Shown here in pieces: positions 21,890 to 31,694 of a DNA stretch of 64,000 bases (position 1 is its first letter; each line of letters begins with the position of its first letter). The stretch lies in the NCBI GenBank assembly GCA_026210745.1, contig CP110632.1, forward strand, positions 4,153,001-4,217,000. The letters are read 5' to 3'. The translations under genes and the position numbers were made by a program. The stretch comes from Exobasidium rhododendri. Lineage: Eukaryota > Basidiomycota > Exobasidiomycetes > Exobasidiales > Exobasidiaceae. Below the pieces are notes generated by a model. That model was not told where the DNA came from, searched no databases, and saw only the letters and a program-made list of their open reading frames with translations.

Positions 21890-22729
21890 TTACACCAAAT
21901 CTCTTGTGTAGACGATACCTCCCGTGGTGGGAGCAATTGGCAAGGAGCTGCATCGCTTTGAGGTGGTACTTGGGTGAGTAGGCATGTAGACTGTACCGAC
22001 CGAAGGACCGACTGGCACACCAGGGCAAGGATCGGCGTCGTTGTTGCCATCTCGCTTGCTTACGGTACTGTAGCCAATGTATTCATCGCCAATTTGAGGA
22101 CCCCAGACGGTTCCAGCATAATCACCTCCGCCGGTGGCACCATTCTTGACACCGACGTCACCGTCGTCTCGCTTGCTGACAGTGCTGTAACCGATGTACT
22201 CGTCACCGATCTGTGGACCCCAGACAGTGCCAGCATAGTCTCCTCCACCGGTAGCACCGTTCTTGACTCCTACGTCGCCGTCATCTCGCCTGTTGACGTG
22301 CTCTGATCCGATGATTGCTCCGAACGTAGCACCGTCGAAATCGTAGTTCCCTGCGGTAAAATAAGTCAGTCTACGAGAGTGGAAGAGATGTACCAGTCCC
22401 TTTGAAAGTGACTCACCAGTGGCACCGTTGAGAATTCCTACTTCGTTGTCTCTTCGATTGACATGTTCAGATCCGATAATGTCACCAATCACTGCTCCAT
22501 CGAAGTTGTAATTTCCTGTAGCACCGTTCAGGACGCCTACTTCTCCTCTCTTTGCTGAAATGACGCTTGGCAAAGTGGCGCCTTTGAAAGTGGCCGTTAG
22601 ATCATGATCGTTGTTGCCAATTCCAACAGAATCACGAGCGACATAGCTGATCCTGGAAGGTAAAGCAGATGCAGAGCTGGCCAAGATGGTCACCAAGGTG
22701 AATGCGGTAAGAGAAGCAAAGTGTTGCAT
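21890..22729 (-). CDS. Secreted Kex2-processed tandem-repeat protein B (KEP-like)
   Basis: Two exons (22729-22417 and 22350-21890) flank a 66-nt in-frame intron at 22416-22351 and give 257 residues. The signal peptide is residues 1-22 (ends SASA). Four repeats follow, each closed by RR or KR. Repeats 1 and 2 carry NGATGNYxFDGA and IIGSEHVNRR; repeats 3 and 4 carry VGVKNGATGGGDYAG, WGPQIGDEYIGYSTVSKR and are identical to each other over 39 residues. Every unit starts after a dibasic site, so Kex2 would release four related acidic peptides of about 32-39 residues. A cysteine-containing segment (DADPCPG...SKRCSSLP) ends the protein. The intron was recognised because without it 22 foreign residues interrupt the second repeat exactly after NGATG. 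No known family is recognised. Confidence 0.82.
   Translation of the reverse strand: MQHFASLTAFTLVTILASSASALPSRISYVARDSVGIGNNDHDLTATFKGATLPSVISAKRGEVGVLNGATGNYNFDGAVIGDIIGSEHVNRRDNEVGILNGATGESLSKGLVHLFHSRRLTYFTAGNYDFDGATFGAIIGSEHVNRRDDGDVGVKNGATGGGDYAGTVWGPQIGDEYIGYSTVSKRDDGDVGVKNGATGGGDYAGTVWGPQIGDEYIGYSTVSKRDGNNDADPCPGVPVGPSVGTVYMPTHPSTTSKRCSSLPIAPTTGGIVYTRDLV
22052..22285 (-). repeat. Two tandem 117-bp coding repeats, identical in protein
   Basis: Units 22052-22168 and 22169-22285 encode the same 39 residues in the same frame. I count 22 nucleotide differences between them, and all are synonymous third-position changes. They belong to repeats 3 and 4 of Kex2-repeat protein B. Confidence 0.9.
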
Positions 22730-23695
22730 ATTGAAGATTGAGAGGGAATGAAGAGGAAGTGGGCGAATTAAGAAGACGTAAATTTGCAATATAGAATAAG
22801 AAAAAAAAGGAAAATGAGAATGTAATCTAGACCAGCTAGGTGTTTGGAAGAAGAGAGCGTAAGAAGTAGAAGAGTGGAGCAGAACCTGTCTGAAGAAGAA
22901 AAAGGAAGAGAAACGATGCTCTCAAATATTGCGGGTCTTTATACCTCTCATAGCCTTCCTGCTCTCGCTGCCCAAGACACCGCAACAGTACGAGGTCCAC
23001 ACAAGGGCTCTCGCTTTTGCCTTGAACTTCATCGACAGAGTGTGACAGCTCGTCGTAACCCCGTGTTCCATGGGGGCGTCATGCGCTAGTACAATGTACA
23101 CTACATTGCTTGGGCGTTAGAAGCGAATTCGATGCACTGATTTTTTGCCTTGTCAAGATGATTACCGACCGAGGAAGCATCCCGTCCATGCTGTCGAGCG
23201 CCAAGGGACGGCACCTCGACCCACGACAGTGTCGTCCCCTTAGGACTTGTCCCCCCTTGGACTAGCGTGTGCACCGAAGATGGAATGACTCCAGTCACGC
23301 TTCAATCAGCTGTGGGCGTAAACTTAAACGATTTGACGCTAGAGCGCACCATCTGGCGTGACACGGAACGAGCCCATTTGCCCCAATTCGATTATCTAAG
23401 CATGCTGATTTGTCGCGAGGTATTAGACCGTGTGTTCTCTTCTCCATCCCGTCATCGACAACTAATAGAGGGCAGACCAGTATCGAAGAGCCGCCGGCAT
23501 TCGCATGGTGTGCCCAATATCACCTTCATGAGTACGTACACTAGAAATATTTAGAACAATCAATTCCTGATGACGTGAGGTCAGAGTGAGAGTCAAGAAG
23601 TCGAGGAAATTTTCATGTGCATATAAGCGCATAGGCAATCGTACAAGTGTGAAAAGGAAAAAAAAAGATGGAATGGGGAAAATTGGGCGCAACCG
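22730..23695. other. Intergenic between repeat-protein gene B and eL8
   Basis: About 970 bp lie upstream of repeat-protein gene B and downstream of eL8. Reverse-strand TATAAAG near 22937-22943, about 210 bp from the gene B start, may be part of its promoter. Short ORFs here show no coding character. Confidence 0.45.
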
Positions 23696-24490
23696 CTAAT
23701 TCGTGGGAATGGCGACACCGGAAGCCTTTGCTCTCTTGGCAAGCTTGGCTTCACTCTTGTTTCCTCGGACACCTCCTCCCCAGTGACGTCTACTGTCTTC
23801 GTACTTTTCGAGGTAATTGGCCTTGGCGGCGCTGACCAAAGTGGCAAGGTCACGGGCGTCTTCTGATCGAACGTCCTGAATGGCAGCAACGGCAGCTGTC
23901 TTCTTGTGAACCAATGTACCGATGCGTGCCTTTCCCTTGACAATGACATAGGGAATACCCATCTTTCGGCAAAGGGCGGGAATGAAGACAACCAACTCAA
24001 TAGGGTCAACGTCATCGGCAATGACGACCAAGTTGGCCTTCTTTGCTTCAATGAGGGCAACGACGTGATTGAGACCGTACTTGACAAACAAAGGCTTCTT
24101 TCCGTCTTCTTTAGGGTCACTCTTCTTGCCGTCGGCGACGTCCTTGGCAACGGCGTCCAATCGAGTCTTCTTCTCTTGCTTAGACTCGGGTCTGTACTTG
24201 TTCATCAACTTAAACAAGGCAGTGGCTGTGTTCTTGTCAAGCGCATTGCTGAACTGAGCAATGGCCGGGGGAACCTTGAGTCGCTGGTTGAGAATGACCT
24301 TTTGTCGTTGAAGTCGAACATACTCGGGCCACTTGACGAATCGGGTCAAATCACGAGGCGGTTGAATGTCTTGACCAATTCCAAACGAGCGAGACTTCTT
24401 CTCGAATCGGGGGTCCTTGGTCGTCTTGGTGTTGGCCTTCTTCGAGTATGGTGCCGAGGCGGGCTTCTTGGTTCCTTTTGTGGCTTTTGG
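23696..24490 (-). CDS. RPL8: 60S ribosomal protein eL8 (L7Ae family), first exon not placed
   Basis: This exon gives 264 residues plus stop in one frame, beginning [18 protein letters not shown] after a clear CACACAG acceptor at 24491-24497. Typical eL8 segments include [39 protein letters not shown], the L7Ae/Gadd45 RNA-binding core ([58 protein letters not shown]) and the end [20 protein letters not shown]. Because the family starts with Met just before this point, the first exon is probably little more than the ATG. One candidate is ATG followed by GTGCGC at about 25001 on the minus strand, which would make a roughly 500-nt first intron; this is unproven. The gene is divergent from MDH1. 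Confidence 0.95.
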   Translation of the reverse strand, partial: PKATKGTKKPASAPYSKKANTKTTKDPRFEKKSRSFGIGQDIQPPRDLTRFVKWPEYVRLQRQKVILNQRLKVPPAIAQFSNALDKNTATALFKLMNKYRPESKQEKKTRLDAVAKDVADGKKSDPKEDGKKPLFVKYGLNHVVALIEAKKANLVVIADDVDPIELVVFIPALCRKMGIPYVIVKGKARIGTLVHKKTAAVAAIQDVRSEDARDLATLVSAAKANYLEKYEDSRRHWGGGVRGNKSEAKLAKRAKASGVAIPTN

Positions 24491-24497
24491 CTGTGTG

Positions 24498-25433
24498 AGA
24501 GAAAGAAAGAGCGAGTCAGTACACCCAACTAAGGGGGTTCAACAAAGAGGGGATCATTGAGACGAGATCATGGAGTCAGCGCAGAGACAGCAATCTCCAC
24601 ACCGGACAACACTCTCGGAGCTCTACAAGGAAATTTCGTTACTGTCCATGTACGGAGACAAGACAGTAAAACGAAATCTCCTCCCCAGACTCGCAATATA
24701 ATGCAAGTAGCTTTCATCGGTGGAACATGCAACACCTCCAGCACTGCGCAGAAGCTAGATGATAATGTCAAAGAGCTTTGCAAGAAATGACGAGCATGTC
24801 CACGCCGAGCAGGAAGTCAGACTGCACTCCCATCTTCAGAGCCGAGCAAAACGACAAAGCTGAGAGCACAGTCGAACTTTGCAATGCGTTATATTTAAAA
24901 GCGCATGAGGTCGATGAGACTACCGATGAATGTATCCTACTTGTTATGGAGATGTGCTATATCTGCGACGTCCATATCCAGAGGAATGATGCGCACCATT
25001 GTGAGAAAACTCTTGAGGCTAGTCGAGATAGAGTGGTCGTAGAGAGAGGAAGATTGATGGTAACAATTACCGAGTCACAACTCCAATTGACTACACGCCG
25101 CAGCTGTCCAGCCACACACGCAAGAGAAAATATTTTATTTTCTCTTCTTCGCAGAATGGGTCTGACCACGTGGTCGTCTCACATGACAGACACAGGGTGA
25201 TTTCACCCGCTCGGGCCAGATCGGCGCGTGATGAGGTGAAAGAAGATCCACTCTCGAGTTCGTGTGTGCGTTCAATTAGAGTGGAGAAAGCAAGGATCCA
25301 ATATTGCGTATCCAACTGGAAGAGCTACGTCGGTAGAATACCAGTCTCACTTATTTCTTATAGAAGTTCCTCTTTCTTTACTGTCCTACTTTTCCTGCAC
25401 TACTCTCTCTCCATCATCCGTTTCCATTTCACA
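24498..25433. other. Divergent region between eL8 and MDH1
   Basis: The stretch probably contains the eL8 first intron, its tiny first exon and both promoters. A 140-codon plus-strand ORF (24778-25200) has no family features. CT-rich sequence (25360-25420) directly precedes the MDH1 start. Confidence 0.4.
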
Positions 25434-26726
25434 ATGATCGGTCGTACTGCTCTTCGAACCGCCCTGCCGCGATTCAACGTGGGCAGACAGTTCTCAACTT
25501 CCGTTGCTCAAAACAAGAACGTTGCCGTCCTCGGTGCTAGCGGTGGTATTGGTCAACCTGTGCGTGCCGAATTTGTCAGAAGGACAGTGGGGAGCAAGTG
25601 GGGCCGAGGTGTGCTGATACCTCTCTGATTCCCGTGTTTCTGCTCTTCAGCTTTCTTTGCTCCTCAAGAATGATCCATTGGTCACCGAGCTGAGGCTGTA
25701 CGATGTACGATTGGCCCCTGGTGTCGCTACTGACATCTCACATGTGAACACTCCAGCAATCGTGAGTGTGTGTGTGTGTGAAACGAGAGCACGATGTTTT
25801 GATGCGGGTCTTGCTGACGCGAGTCATCGCTAAAAGACTACTGGATACTCGCCTGACGGCCCAGAAGGTGGCTTGGAAGGTGCTCTCAAGGACGTCGACA
25901 TCATTGTTGTCCCCGCTGGTGTTCCTCGAAAGCCCGGTATGACTCGTGACGACTTGTTCAACACCAACGCTTCCATTGTCCGAGACCTGGCCAAGACTGC
26001 CGCCAAGGTCGCCCCAAAGGCACACCTGCTCATCATATCTAACCCAGTAAACTCAACTGTCCCTATTGTCGCCGAAGTCTTCAAGAAGGCGGGAGTGTAC
26101 GACCCAAAGAAGTGAGCGGAACAGTGTTGTCTAGAAGAGGGGGGCGTATGATGACAGCGTCACTGACCACCTCTTTCACGAAATTATTGCGCAGACTTTA
26201 CGGAGTCACCACCTTGGACGTTACTCGAGCCAGCACATTCGTATCCGGAATTGCTGGTGTTAAGCCCAGTGAGGTCGTTGTTCCCGTCGTTGGAGGCCAC
26301 TCCGGTGTAACCATCGTTCCCCTTTTGTCACAAGCTGGACCTGCTGCCAAGTCTGTCCAACCTGGCGAACACTACGAGAAATTGGTCCACCGCATCCAAT
26401 TTGGTGGTGATGAAGTCGTCAAGGCTAAAGATGGTGCAGGAAGTGCTACACTTTCCATGGCTTACGCTGCTGCCGTTTTCACCAATGCTCTCCTTCGAGC
26501 TCTTAACGGGGAAAGTGGAATCAAGGAATGCGCTTACGTCGAATCATCCCTCTACCCTGAGGCCAAGTTCTTCGCCTCGCCCGTCACTCTTGGCAAAGGA
26601 GGAGTGGAAGAGGTTCACCCAGTTGGCACCATCAGCGACGAAGAAAAGAAGCTCTTGGATGCTGCTCTACCTGAGCTCAAGAAGAACATCGAAAAGGGTG
26701 TTTCTTGGGTCGCCGAGAACCCTTAA
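25434..26726 (+). CDS. MDH1: Malate dehydrogenase, mitochondrial
   Basis: The enzyme interconverts malate and oxaloacetate with NAD+ in the matrix (TCA cycle). Four exons join in frame into about 335 residues. An Arg/Ser-rich presequence ([20 protein letters not shown]) ends near ...FSTSVAQN. The NAD-binding motif [13 protein letters not shown] follows, split by intron 1 from LSLLLKND. Substrate and catalytic segments are [39 protein letters not shown] and the His in [13 protein letters not shown]. The end is [10 protein letters not shown]. Presequence and subfamily motifs fit the mitochondrial rather than the peroxisomal enzyme (no SKL-type end). A (TG)n run sits at the start of intron 2. 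Confidence 0.96.
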
Positions 26727-27015
26727 GTAGCATGAAGAGCTGTAGAGGACAAGTATGAGATTGCAGAATCAGTTTATTCGGAAGAGTCGCTCCTACTTGA
26801 ACTCCCCCCCCCTCCAACCTTCCTGCCCTCTTCTTGTACGTAGATGTCGTAACCGCGAAGGAATGATTTAAACATCATCTTGGGAACACTGCCTAAGCGC
26901 TTGAAGGATGTGACGCGAAGGGTTGAGCAGAACAGAATCTTTTGACTTTCTCCACCGTCATTAGTGACGCTGTGAAGAAGACCTTCTCTTAATTTTTACG
27001 AGGCCGCTTTGCAGA

Positions 27016-27588
27016 ATGGGAGGGAAGAAGGCTAGTGAGTTTCGCCGGGGTGGAAAGCGAACTTGATCTGGACTATTCTGAGAGAGCTGAAGCCGTGCTA
27101 CAGTCCAACCACGAGCAGTCGCTGTTGCCATACCTTATTCAGTAGGATCCGGAGGCACCATACAAGTATGTCTTGTGACCTCTCGGAAGCATAAAGACCA
27201 GTATGTGCTTCCAAAAGGTGGCGTGGAAGACGGAGAGAGCAGTAGGGAAGCAGCAATCAGAGAGATGTGGGAAGAAGCAGGTCTCCGCCCGCTGAGGGAT
27301 GAAGACGAAGTTAACAAAGAACGAGATGCAAAGATGACGACAATTACAGATCACAAACCTCACAAGAAGTCGCCGATAGATGATTCCACAAAGGAAGGCT
27401 TCGTAGCCAGAGCAACCTATGAAGCTCATCAGATCAGAGTCGGTCAGGGTCAGTCTGAGTCTGAGCTGGAAGAGTGGCCAGAAAAGGACGAAAGGGAGCG
27501 AAAGTGGGTTTCAGTTCAAGAAGCTATCCGGATGATCGAGTGGAGAAGAGATATTCATCAGCTGCTCCTCCACTCGTCTTTGCTATAG
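27016..27588 (+). CDS. Nudix diphosphoinositol polyphosphate phosphohydrolase (Ddp1/Aps1 type)
   Basis: Exons 27016-27034 and 27104-27588 give about 167 residues beginning MGGKKAIQPRAVAVAIPYSV. The Nudix box is complete: G-GVEDG-E-SSREAAI-RE-MW-EE-AGL at about residues 49-71, preceded by VLPKGG, which is typical of enzymes that hydrolyse inositol pyrophosphates and diadenosine polyphosphates. Beyond it is an insertion rich in charged residues (DEDEVNKERDAKM, KKSPIDDSTKEG). The family's second half ends in RKWVSVQEAIRMIEWRRDIH. No signal peptide is present, so it is cytosolic or nuclear, unlike the other Nudix gene in the window. It could affect phosphate signalling via inositol pyrophosphates; this is inference from family. 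Confidence 0.85.
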
Positions 27589-28094
27589 TACCGTAGGTAT
27601 CCTCCCTTGTAAGCAACATCATACGCACTCTGCATGACCTCCCCCCCCAGGCGTGGTGTGTGCATCGTGACATTCGCCGAATGATGTGACCGAAGAAAAA
27701 GGTTTTGTGGGGGCGTGCGAGAAGGATCTGTGCAGTATCATCACGACCGGTCTCATCACACTCCTTAGCCTTGCAATTCGCTGTGTTGCCTTTCCTCTTG
27801 GTATTTCTTGCCGAATCCTTCCTCCATTCGCCACCCGATAGAGTGGGAAAGCATAAGCTGCCAACGGGTGCGCTGAGATACAATTCGGTACGCCAAGACA
27901 CCGACAGCGTTCGTCCTCTCGGTAGTGACTTTTTTTTTCTCTCACTTCTCGCCTCCTCCTTTGACCTTTTCTCTCACTCTTTGCACCCACTACGATGTCA
28001 GCCTACTCCCCTTCATCGTTTGAGATCGTCCTATGCTAGAGGCAGAAGTAAGACACACAGTTGAAGAGCGCAAAAGGACGCAGGAATCTACATC
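27589..28094. other. Intergenic: 5' region of the RhoGEF gene
   Basis: About 500 bp between two co-oriented genes. Pyrimidine-rich tracts (27930-27975) precede the RhoGEF start. ORFs on both strands lack features. Confidence 0.45.
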
Positions 28095-31000
28095 ATGAAG
28101 AAATTCTTCAATCGATTTTCGACAACTGAAAAAGGCGGAGTGAATGTTCTTGCGAAGCAGCAAGACGAGGGCGCCCTATATGAAAAGGTAGCTGTGGAAG
28201 GTAGAGTGGCATCGAAGACAGAGAAGGTGAAATCCGGAGAGAAAGTGAAAGCTCTCGCCGCTCGATATGAGACTATTACTGGAGCAGATTCAGTGCGACC
28301 GGATGATCAAACTTCGAGTCCAAATAGGTCATCCTCTCATCGCTTTTCCAGCATTCAGTCGAAAAGGGGGAACAAGCAGCGATCGCCACTGCTTTCCATG
28401 GACAAACCCTTACCGGCAATAGACAGTAGCAGTAACACCACAACATTGCTAATGCGCACTAGAGAGAATGTGTTGACGGAGAAGGAGGAGAACCCAGGCC
28501 ACATCGATCTTTCCGGGTCAAACCACACAGCCAAGCTAGAAGATGACTTCAGCAACGCCCTCCAGCTTCCCAGCACACTCCGATATACAAAAGAGGGGAG
28601 AGATGCAAGCGGTGCTAGTGGCTCGAGTTTCGGTAGTGGCGGAGGGGGAGGGCAGGTCAGTGTGCCCAAAACGGTTGCCTTTGCACCTTCACCAAAGAAG
28701 CCTCTTCGAGCAGCTTCGCCACCACCGATCATACTTATGGATCCATCAGACGAGCTATTGGGCGGTGACCTCCTGCAAACACAAATTTCTTCTTCTAGCA
28801 ATAATGTGGGCAACTTTGCGAGAGCAACACTGGCAAGCACGGCTCGAGCAAGAAATCCTACCAAGCACAACTCGACCGATGCTGCACTCCCATCCTCTTC
28901 CACCTCCTTTCCCCATCAGAACCAAGCGAACGCCGCCACACCAACATCTATCAGTCGACCGAACAGCTCTCTCAGTGCCACCCGTCCGCCGGCCAAGCGT
29001 AGCAATTCCTCTTCGATCCCCGCTAGACGTAGCATTAGTGGCTGGAACGGGGTGACAGAGAGCGGCACGCCCAACATTTCACAACCAAGTTTACTGGCCA
29101 GTCATTCCGCTCCAGGTAATACTATGTCTAGTCATGCAACAGCTAGTAGATTAAGCCTGACGTACGGAGCTGGAGATGCTTACAGTCACTTGCCGAACAG
29201 CATCCCATTTGTTTCTGGAGGTCATCTTCGATCTGCCAGCCCCTTGAGCATTGTGACGACAAATTCATCGATTCACAATCAAATCAGAAACAGTATGGGA
29301 TCAAGAAGGGGGAGCTGGACTAGCAAGGTCAATTCGAATGGTTCCAACAGTCAAGGGTGGGCTTCGAATGGTGCTAAAAGTATCGGAGGTCCGAGTTGGA
29401 GTGAAATGACGCAAGAAGACTTGGTCAGTAACTTGGGAGCGAGGGAGAGAACAAGACAAGAAGTGCTGTGGGAGATTGTTGCAAGCGAGGAGCGATACAT
29501 CAAAGAGTTGGAGAGGACAAAGGACTTGTATCTAGATGCGCTGCTTCGTCCTGTTCGATTTAGTCCACCGCAGACGCCCAGTGTCAGTGACGTTGCGAAT
29601 ATTCGACCGCGGAATAGTGTCAGCTTGGAGAACAGTGGCAGTGGGGATCTGCCTATTGCGGCGCGCTTCATGGGAGCAGATTACGGCAGTGAAGATGCGA
29701 CGACGTCTGCCACCACTACGTCAAAGAGAAAGAAAGAAGTGGAAGTTCGCTCGAAAGGAATGTCTTCTTCACGGCAAGCCACTGTGGAATCGAATGCGGT
29801 TCCAGCAGCAACGTCGAATGCCGTCAGTCCACAGCGAATATCAACGACCAAGACGTCCACTCCCAAAAGGTGGTCAAACAGTCGCATGGGAAGCACGAAT
29901 GGAGAGCCCGTCTCTTCTCAGACAGGCTACGGAATCTTGCAGGGGTCAGGGCTGTCTGTACCTCTTCCGTCCTCACTGCAGATCACCTTGGAAGCCATCT
30001 ACAGCGGCTTACTGGAAGGTCACACTCTACTTTTCGAAGCGCTCAGGAAGAGGTACGAAGAGCAATGGCCGCTTGTTCGAAGCTTAGCCGACGTTTTTGC
30101 AAAGTACTCGTATGTCCTTGCCACTTACAAGGACTACGTTATCCACCTAGAGAGGGCTCTGGACAGCTTAGAGGAGGCTTCGTTGATGGAAAGGGCTATG
30201 AGAGGCAAAAGGCTGAAGAAGGAGAAATTGACCATGACTGTAGGTCTTGGTCGAGCAGTCGCTTCACTCGAATCGGCCGCCTTGGAACGCGGGGAATGCA
30301 GTCTGGCCATCTTTCTTGCCATGCCGTTTCAACGTCTTTTGAAATACCCACTGTTGTTTCAGAATCTGCTCTTTCACACCGACGCCTCTACATTTGAATT
30401 TGAAAGCACGGTGAAGATGGTCGTAGATGTGGAAGTGATGATCCGATCGATCGAAGATGAAAAAGCAGACAAGGAGGAGAGAGACAAGACGTTGGATGCC
30501 TTTGCTCGGATCGATGGAATCAAAGACAAAGCACTGCTGCGACCGAAGAGGGATCGAATCTTAGTGGAAGAAACCGCCTTATACGAAGAGAATCCTCGAA
30601 GAGCGATCTCCGAGTCCAACAATGGGAGTGAGGCCATCGAGGGAGGTATCACCAACAGCCCAAATAAGATGGACAACATGAACAGTGTGAATAGTGCTAA
30701 TTCTACTTCCTCCAGGACATTACGAGCTGCTTTGAAGAGCAAGCGGTCTTATCGAAGGCTTAGTGACTTTCTATCAATAGAAGATCGGCAGAATCAGTCG
30801 ACCAAGGCGCCCAACATGGGATCCAAGAGAGATATCTGGATACTCCGATTCTCGGACGTCGAGCTCAAATGTCAAAGGGTGGGCGTGACTGCCTTGCCGT
30901 TGGTGAGCTCTGTCATCTTACAGGAGCAGCAGACGTCGCATCGGGAGAGTGGACAGTATGACGCAGGAACGACTGGCATGACAGAGGAAGAAATCAAGAT

Positions 31001-31694
31001 CAAGGAAGAATTTAAACGCACCAAGGAGAGCAGAGAAAGGATGAAGATTTTACGAAATACGACCTTACGATCAAAGACGAGGAACTTGTACAAGTTCATC
31101 GCAGTAACGAGCTGGAAACAAAGTGAGAAAGAACGGGGAAAGGAGGAGGAAGAGAGATATCTAGATGGCCTGTCTACACCTCACGAAGTGGATGAAGAAG
31201 AGCAAGAGGAAGACGAAGATGAAGAGGAGGACGAAGAAGGAGGAGTGGATGAAGATATGGACGAGAAGAGCAGTACTGCGAGTCAAGAGACGGATGGAGG
31301 CGTCCTTGACAACGAACGATACATACGACAAAGCAAATTAAGCTTCTCCTACTGGGGCCACGATAAAGTGGAGCCGAAAGCCGTGCCCGTTCGAACTCCA
31401 TCCTCTTCCTCTTCTTCTTCTCATCAACAGCAGTTTCACCATCGCAGTACGTCCGTGACCGCTGCTCGATCAAGAGAAAGTGCTGCACCTCTTTCTCCAC
31501 TTCATCCTGCACAGAAACGACACTCCCTTACCTCGCCTGGCACGCTGGCCATGCAATCGTCATCGTCACCTTCTACAAAAGCAGTCGCTTCCAACTTTCA
31601 CGCCAAAGCAAAGGTGGACAAATTCGGAGGTCGACTGAGGAACAGCCATAGCCACACGAACGACACGAGCACTTCCGATGGTCACCGGCCATAG
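28095..31694 (+). CDS. Dbl-homology Rho guanine-nucleotide exchange factor
   Basis: A single exon encodes 1199 residues. The first about 450 residues are Ser/Thr-rich and disordered-looking. The DH domain starts near residue 453 (RQEVLWEIVASEERYIKEL, conserved block 1). It is interrupted by about 130 low-complexity residues (about 490-620), then resumes with LPSSLQITLEAIYSGLLEGH, YSYVLATYKDYVIHLERALD and the block-3 helix AIFLAMPFQRLLKYPLLFQN near residues 735-755. Its end is near residue 800. A PH-like region follows with WILRFSDVELKCQRVGVTAL near 913 and NLYKFIAVTSW near 998, separated by a charged insert. The C-terminus is acidic (poly-Glu/Asp), then Ser/His-rich. It should activate a Rho/Rac/Cdc42 GTPase in polarity or wall integrity; the partner is unknown. 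A single exon of this size is unusual among the intron-rich neighbours. Confidence 0.88.
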   Translation: MKKFFNRFSTTEKGGVNVLAKQQDEGALYEKVAVEGRVASKTEKVKSGEKVKALAARYETITGADSVRPDDQTSSPNRSSSHRFSSIQSKRGNKQRSPLLSMDKPLPAIDSSSNTTTLLMRTRENVLTEKEENPGHIDLSGSNHTAKLEDDFSNALQLPSTLRYTKEGRDASGASGSSFGSGGGGGQVSVPKTVAFAPSPKKPLRAASPPPIILMDPSDELLGGDLLQTQISSSSNNVGNFARATLASTARARNPTKHNSTDAALPSSSTSFPHQNQANAATPTSISRPNSSLSATRPPAKRSNSSSIPARRSISGWNGVTESGTPNISQPSLLASHSAPGNTMSSHATASRLSLTYGAGDAYSHLPNSIPFVSGGHLRSASPLSIVTTNSSIHNQIRNSMGSRRGSWTSKVNSNGSNSQGWASNGAKSIGGPSWSEMTQEDLVSNLGARERTRQEVLWEIVASEERYIKELERTKDLYLDALLRPVRFSPPQTPSVSDVANIRPRNSVSLENSGSGDLPIAARFMGADYGSEDATTSATTTSKRKKEVEVRSKGMSSSRQATVESNAVPAATSNAVSPQRISTTKTSTPKRWSNSRMGSTNGEPVSSQTGYGILQGSGLSVPLPSSLQITLEAIYSGLLEGHTLLFEALRKRYEEQWPLVRSLADVFAKYSYVLATYKDYVIHLERALDSLEEASLMERAMRGKRLKKEKLTMTVGLGRAVASLESAALERGECSLAIFLAMPFQRLLKYPLLFQNLLFHTDASTFEFESTVKMVVDVEVMIRSIEDEKADKEERDKTLDAFARIDGIKDKALLRPKRDRILVEETALYEENPRRAISESNNGSEAIEGGITNSPNKMDNMNSVNSANSTSSRTLRAALKSKRSYRRLSDFLSIEDRQNQSTKAPNMGSKRDIWILRFSDVELKCQRVGVTALPLVSSVILQEQQTSHRESGQYDAGTTGMTEEEIKIKEEFKRTKESRERMKILRNTTLRSKTRNLYKFIAVTSWKQSEKERGKEEEERYLDGLSTPHEVDEEEQEEDEDEEEDEEGGVDEDMDEKSSTASQETDGGVLDNERYIRQSKLSFSYWGHDKVEPKAVPVRTPSSSSSSSHQQQFHHRSTSVTAARSRESAAPLSPLHPAQKRHSLTSPGTLAMQSSSSPSTKAVASNFHAKAKVDKFGGRLRNSHSHTNDTSTSDGHRP

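Noticed and set aside
19000-22729. Dikaritin-type RiPP biosynthetic cluster
   Set aside because: The precursors have Kex2 repeats, but no DUF3328/UstYa-like oxidase or tyrosinase gene is present in the window, so a RiPP cluster is not supported.
24346-24528. Alternative start for eL8 in another frame ([10 protein letters not shown]...)
   Set aside because: That frame is out of register with eL8 and crosses the pyrimidine-rich acceptor, so it is intronic.
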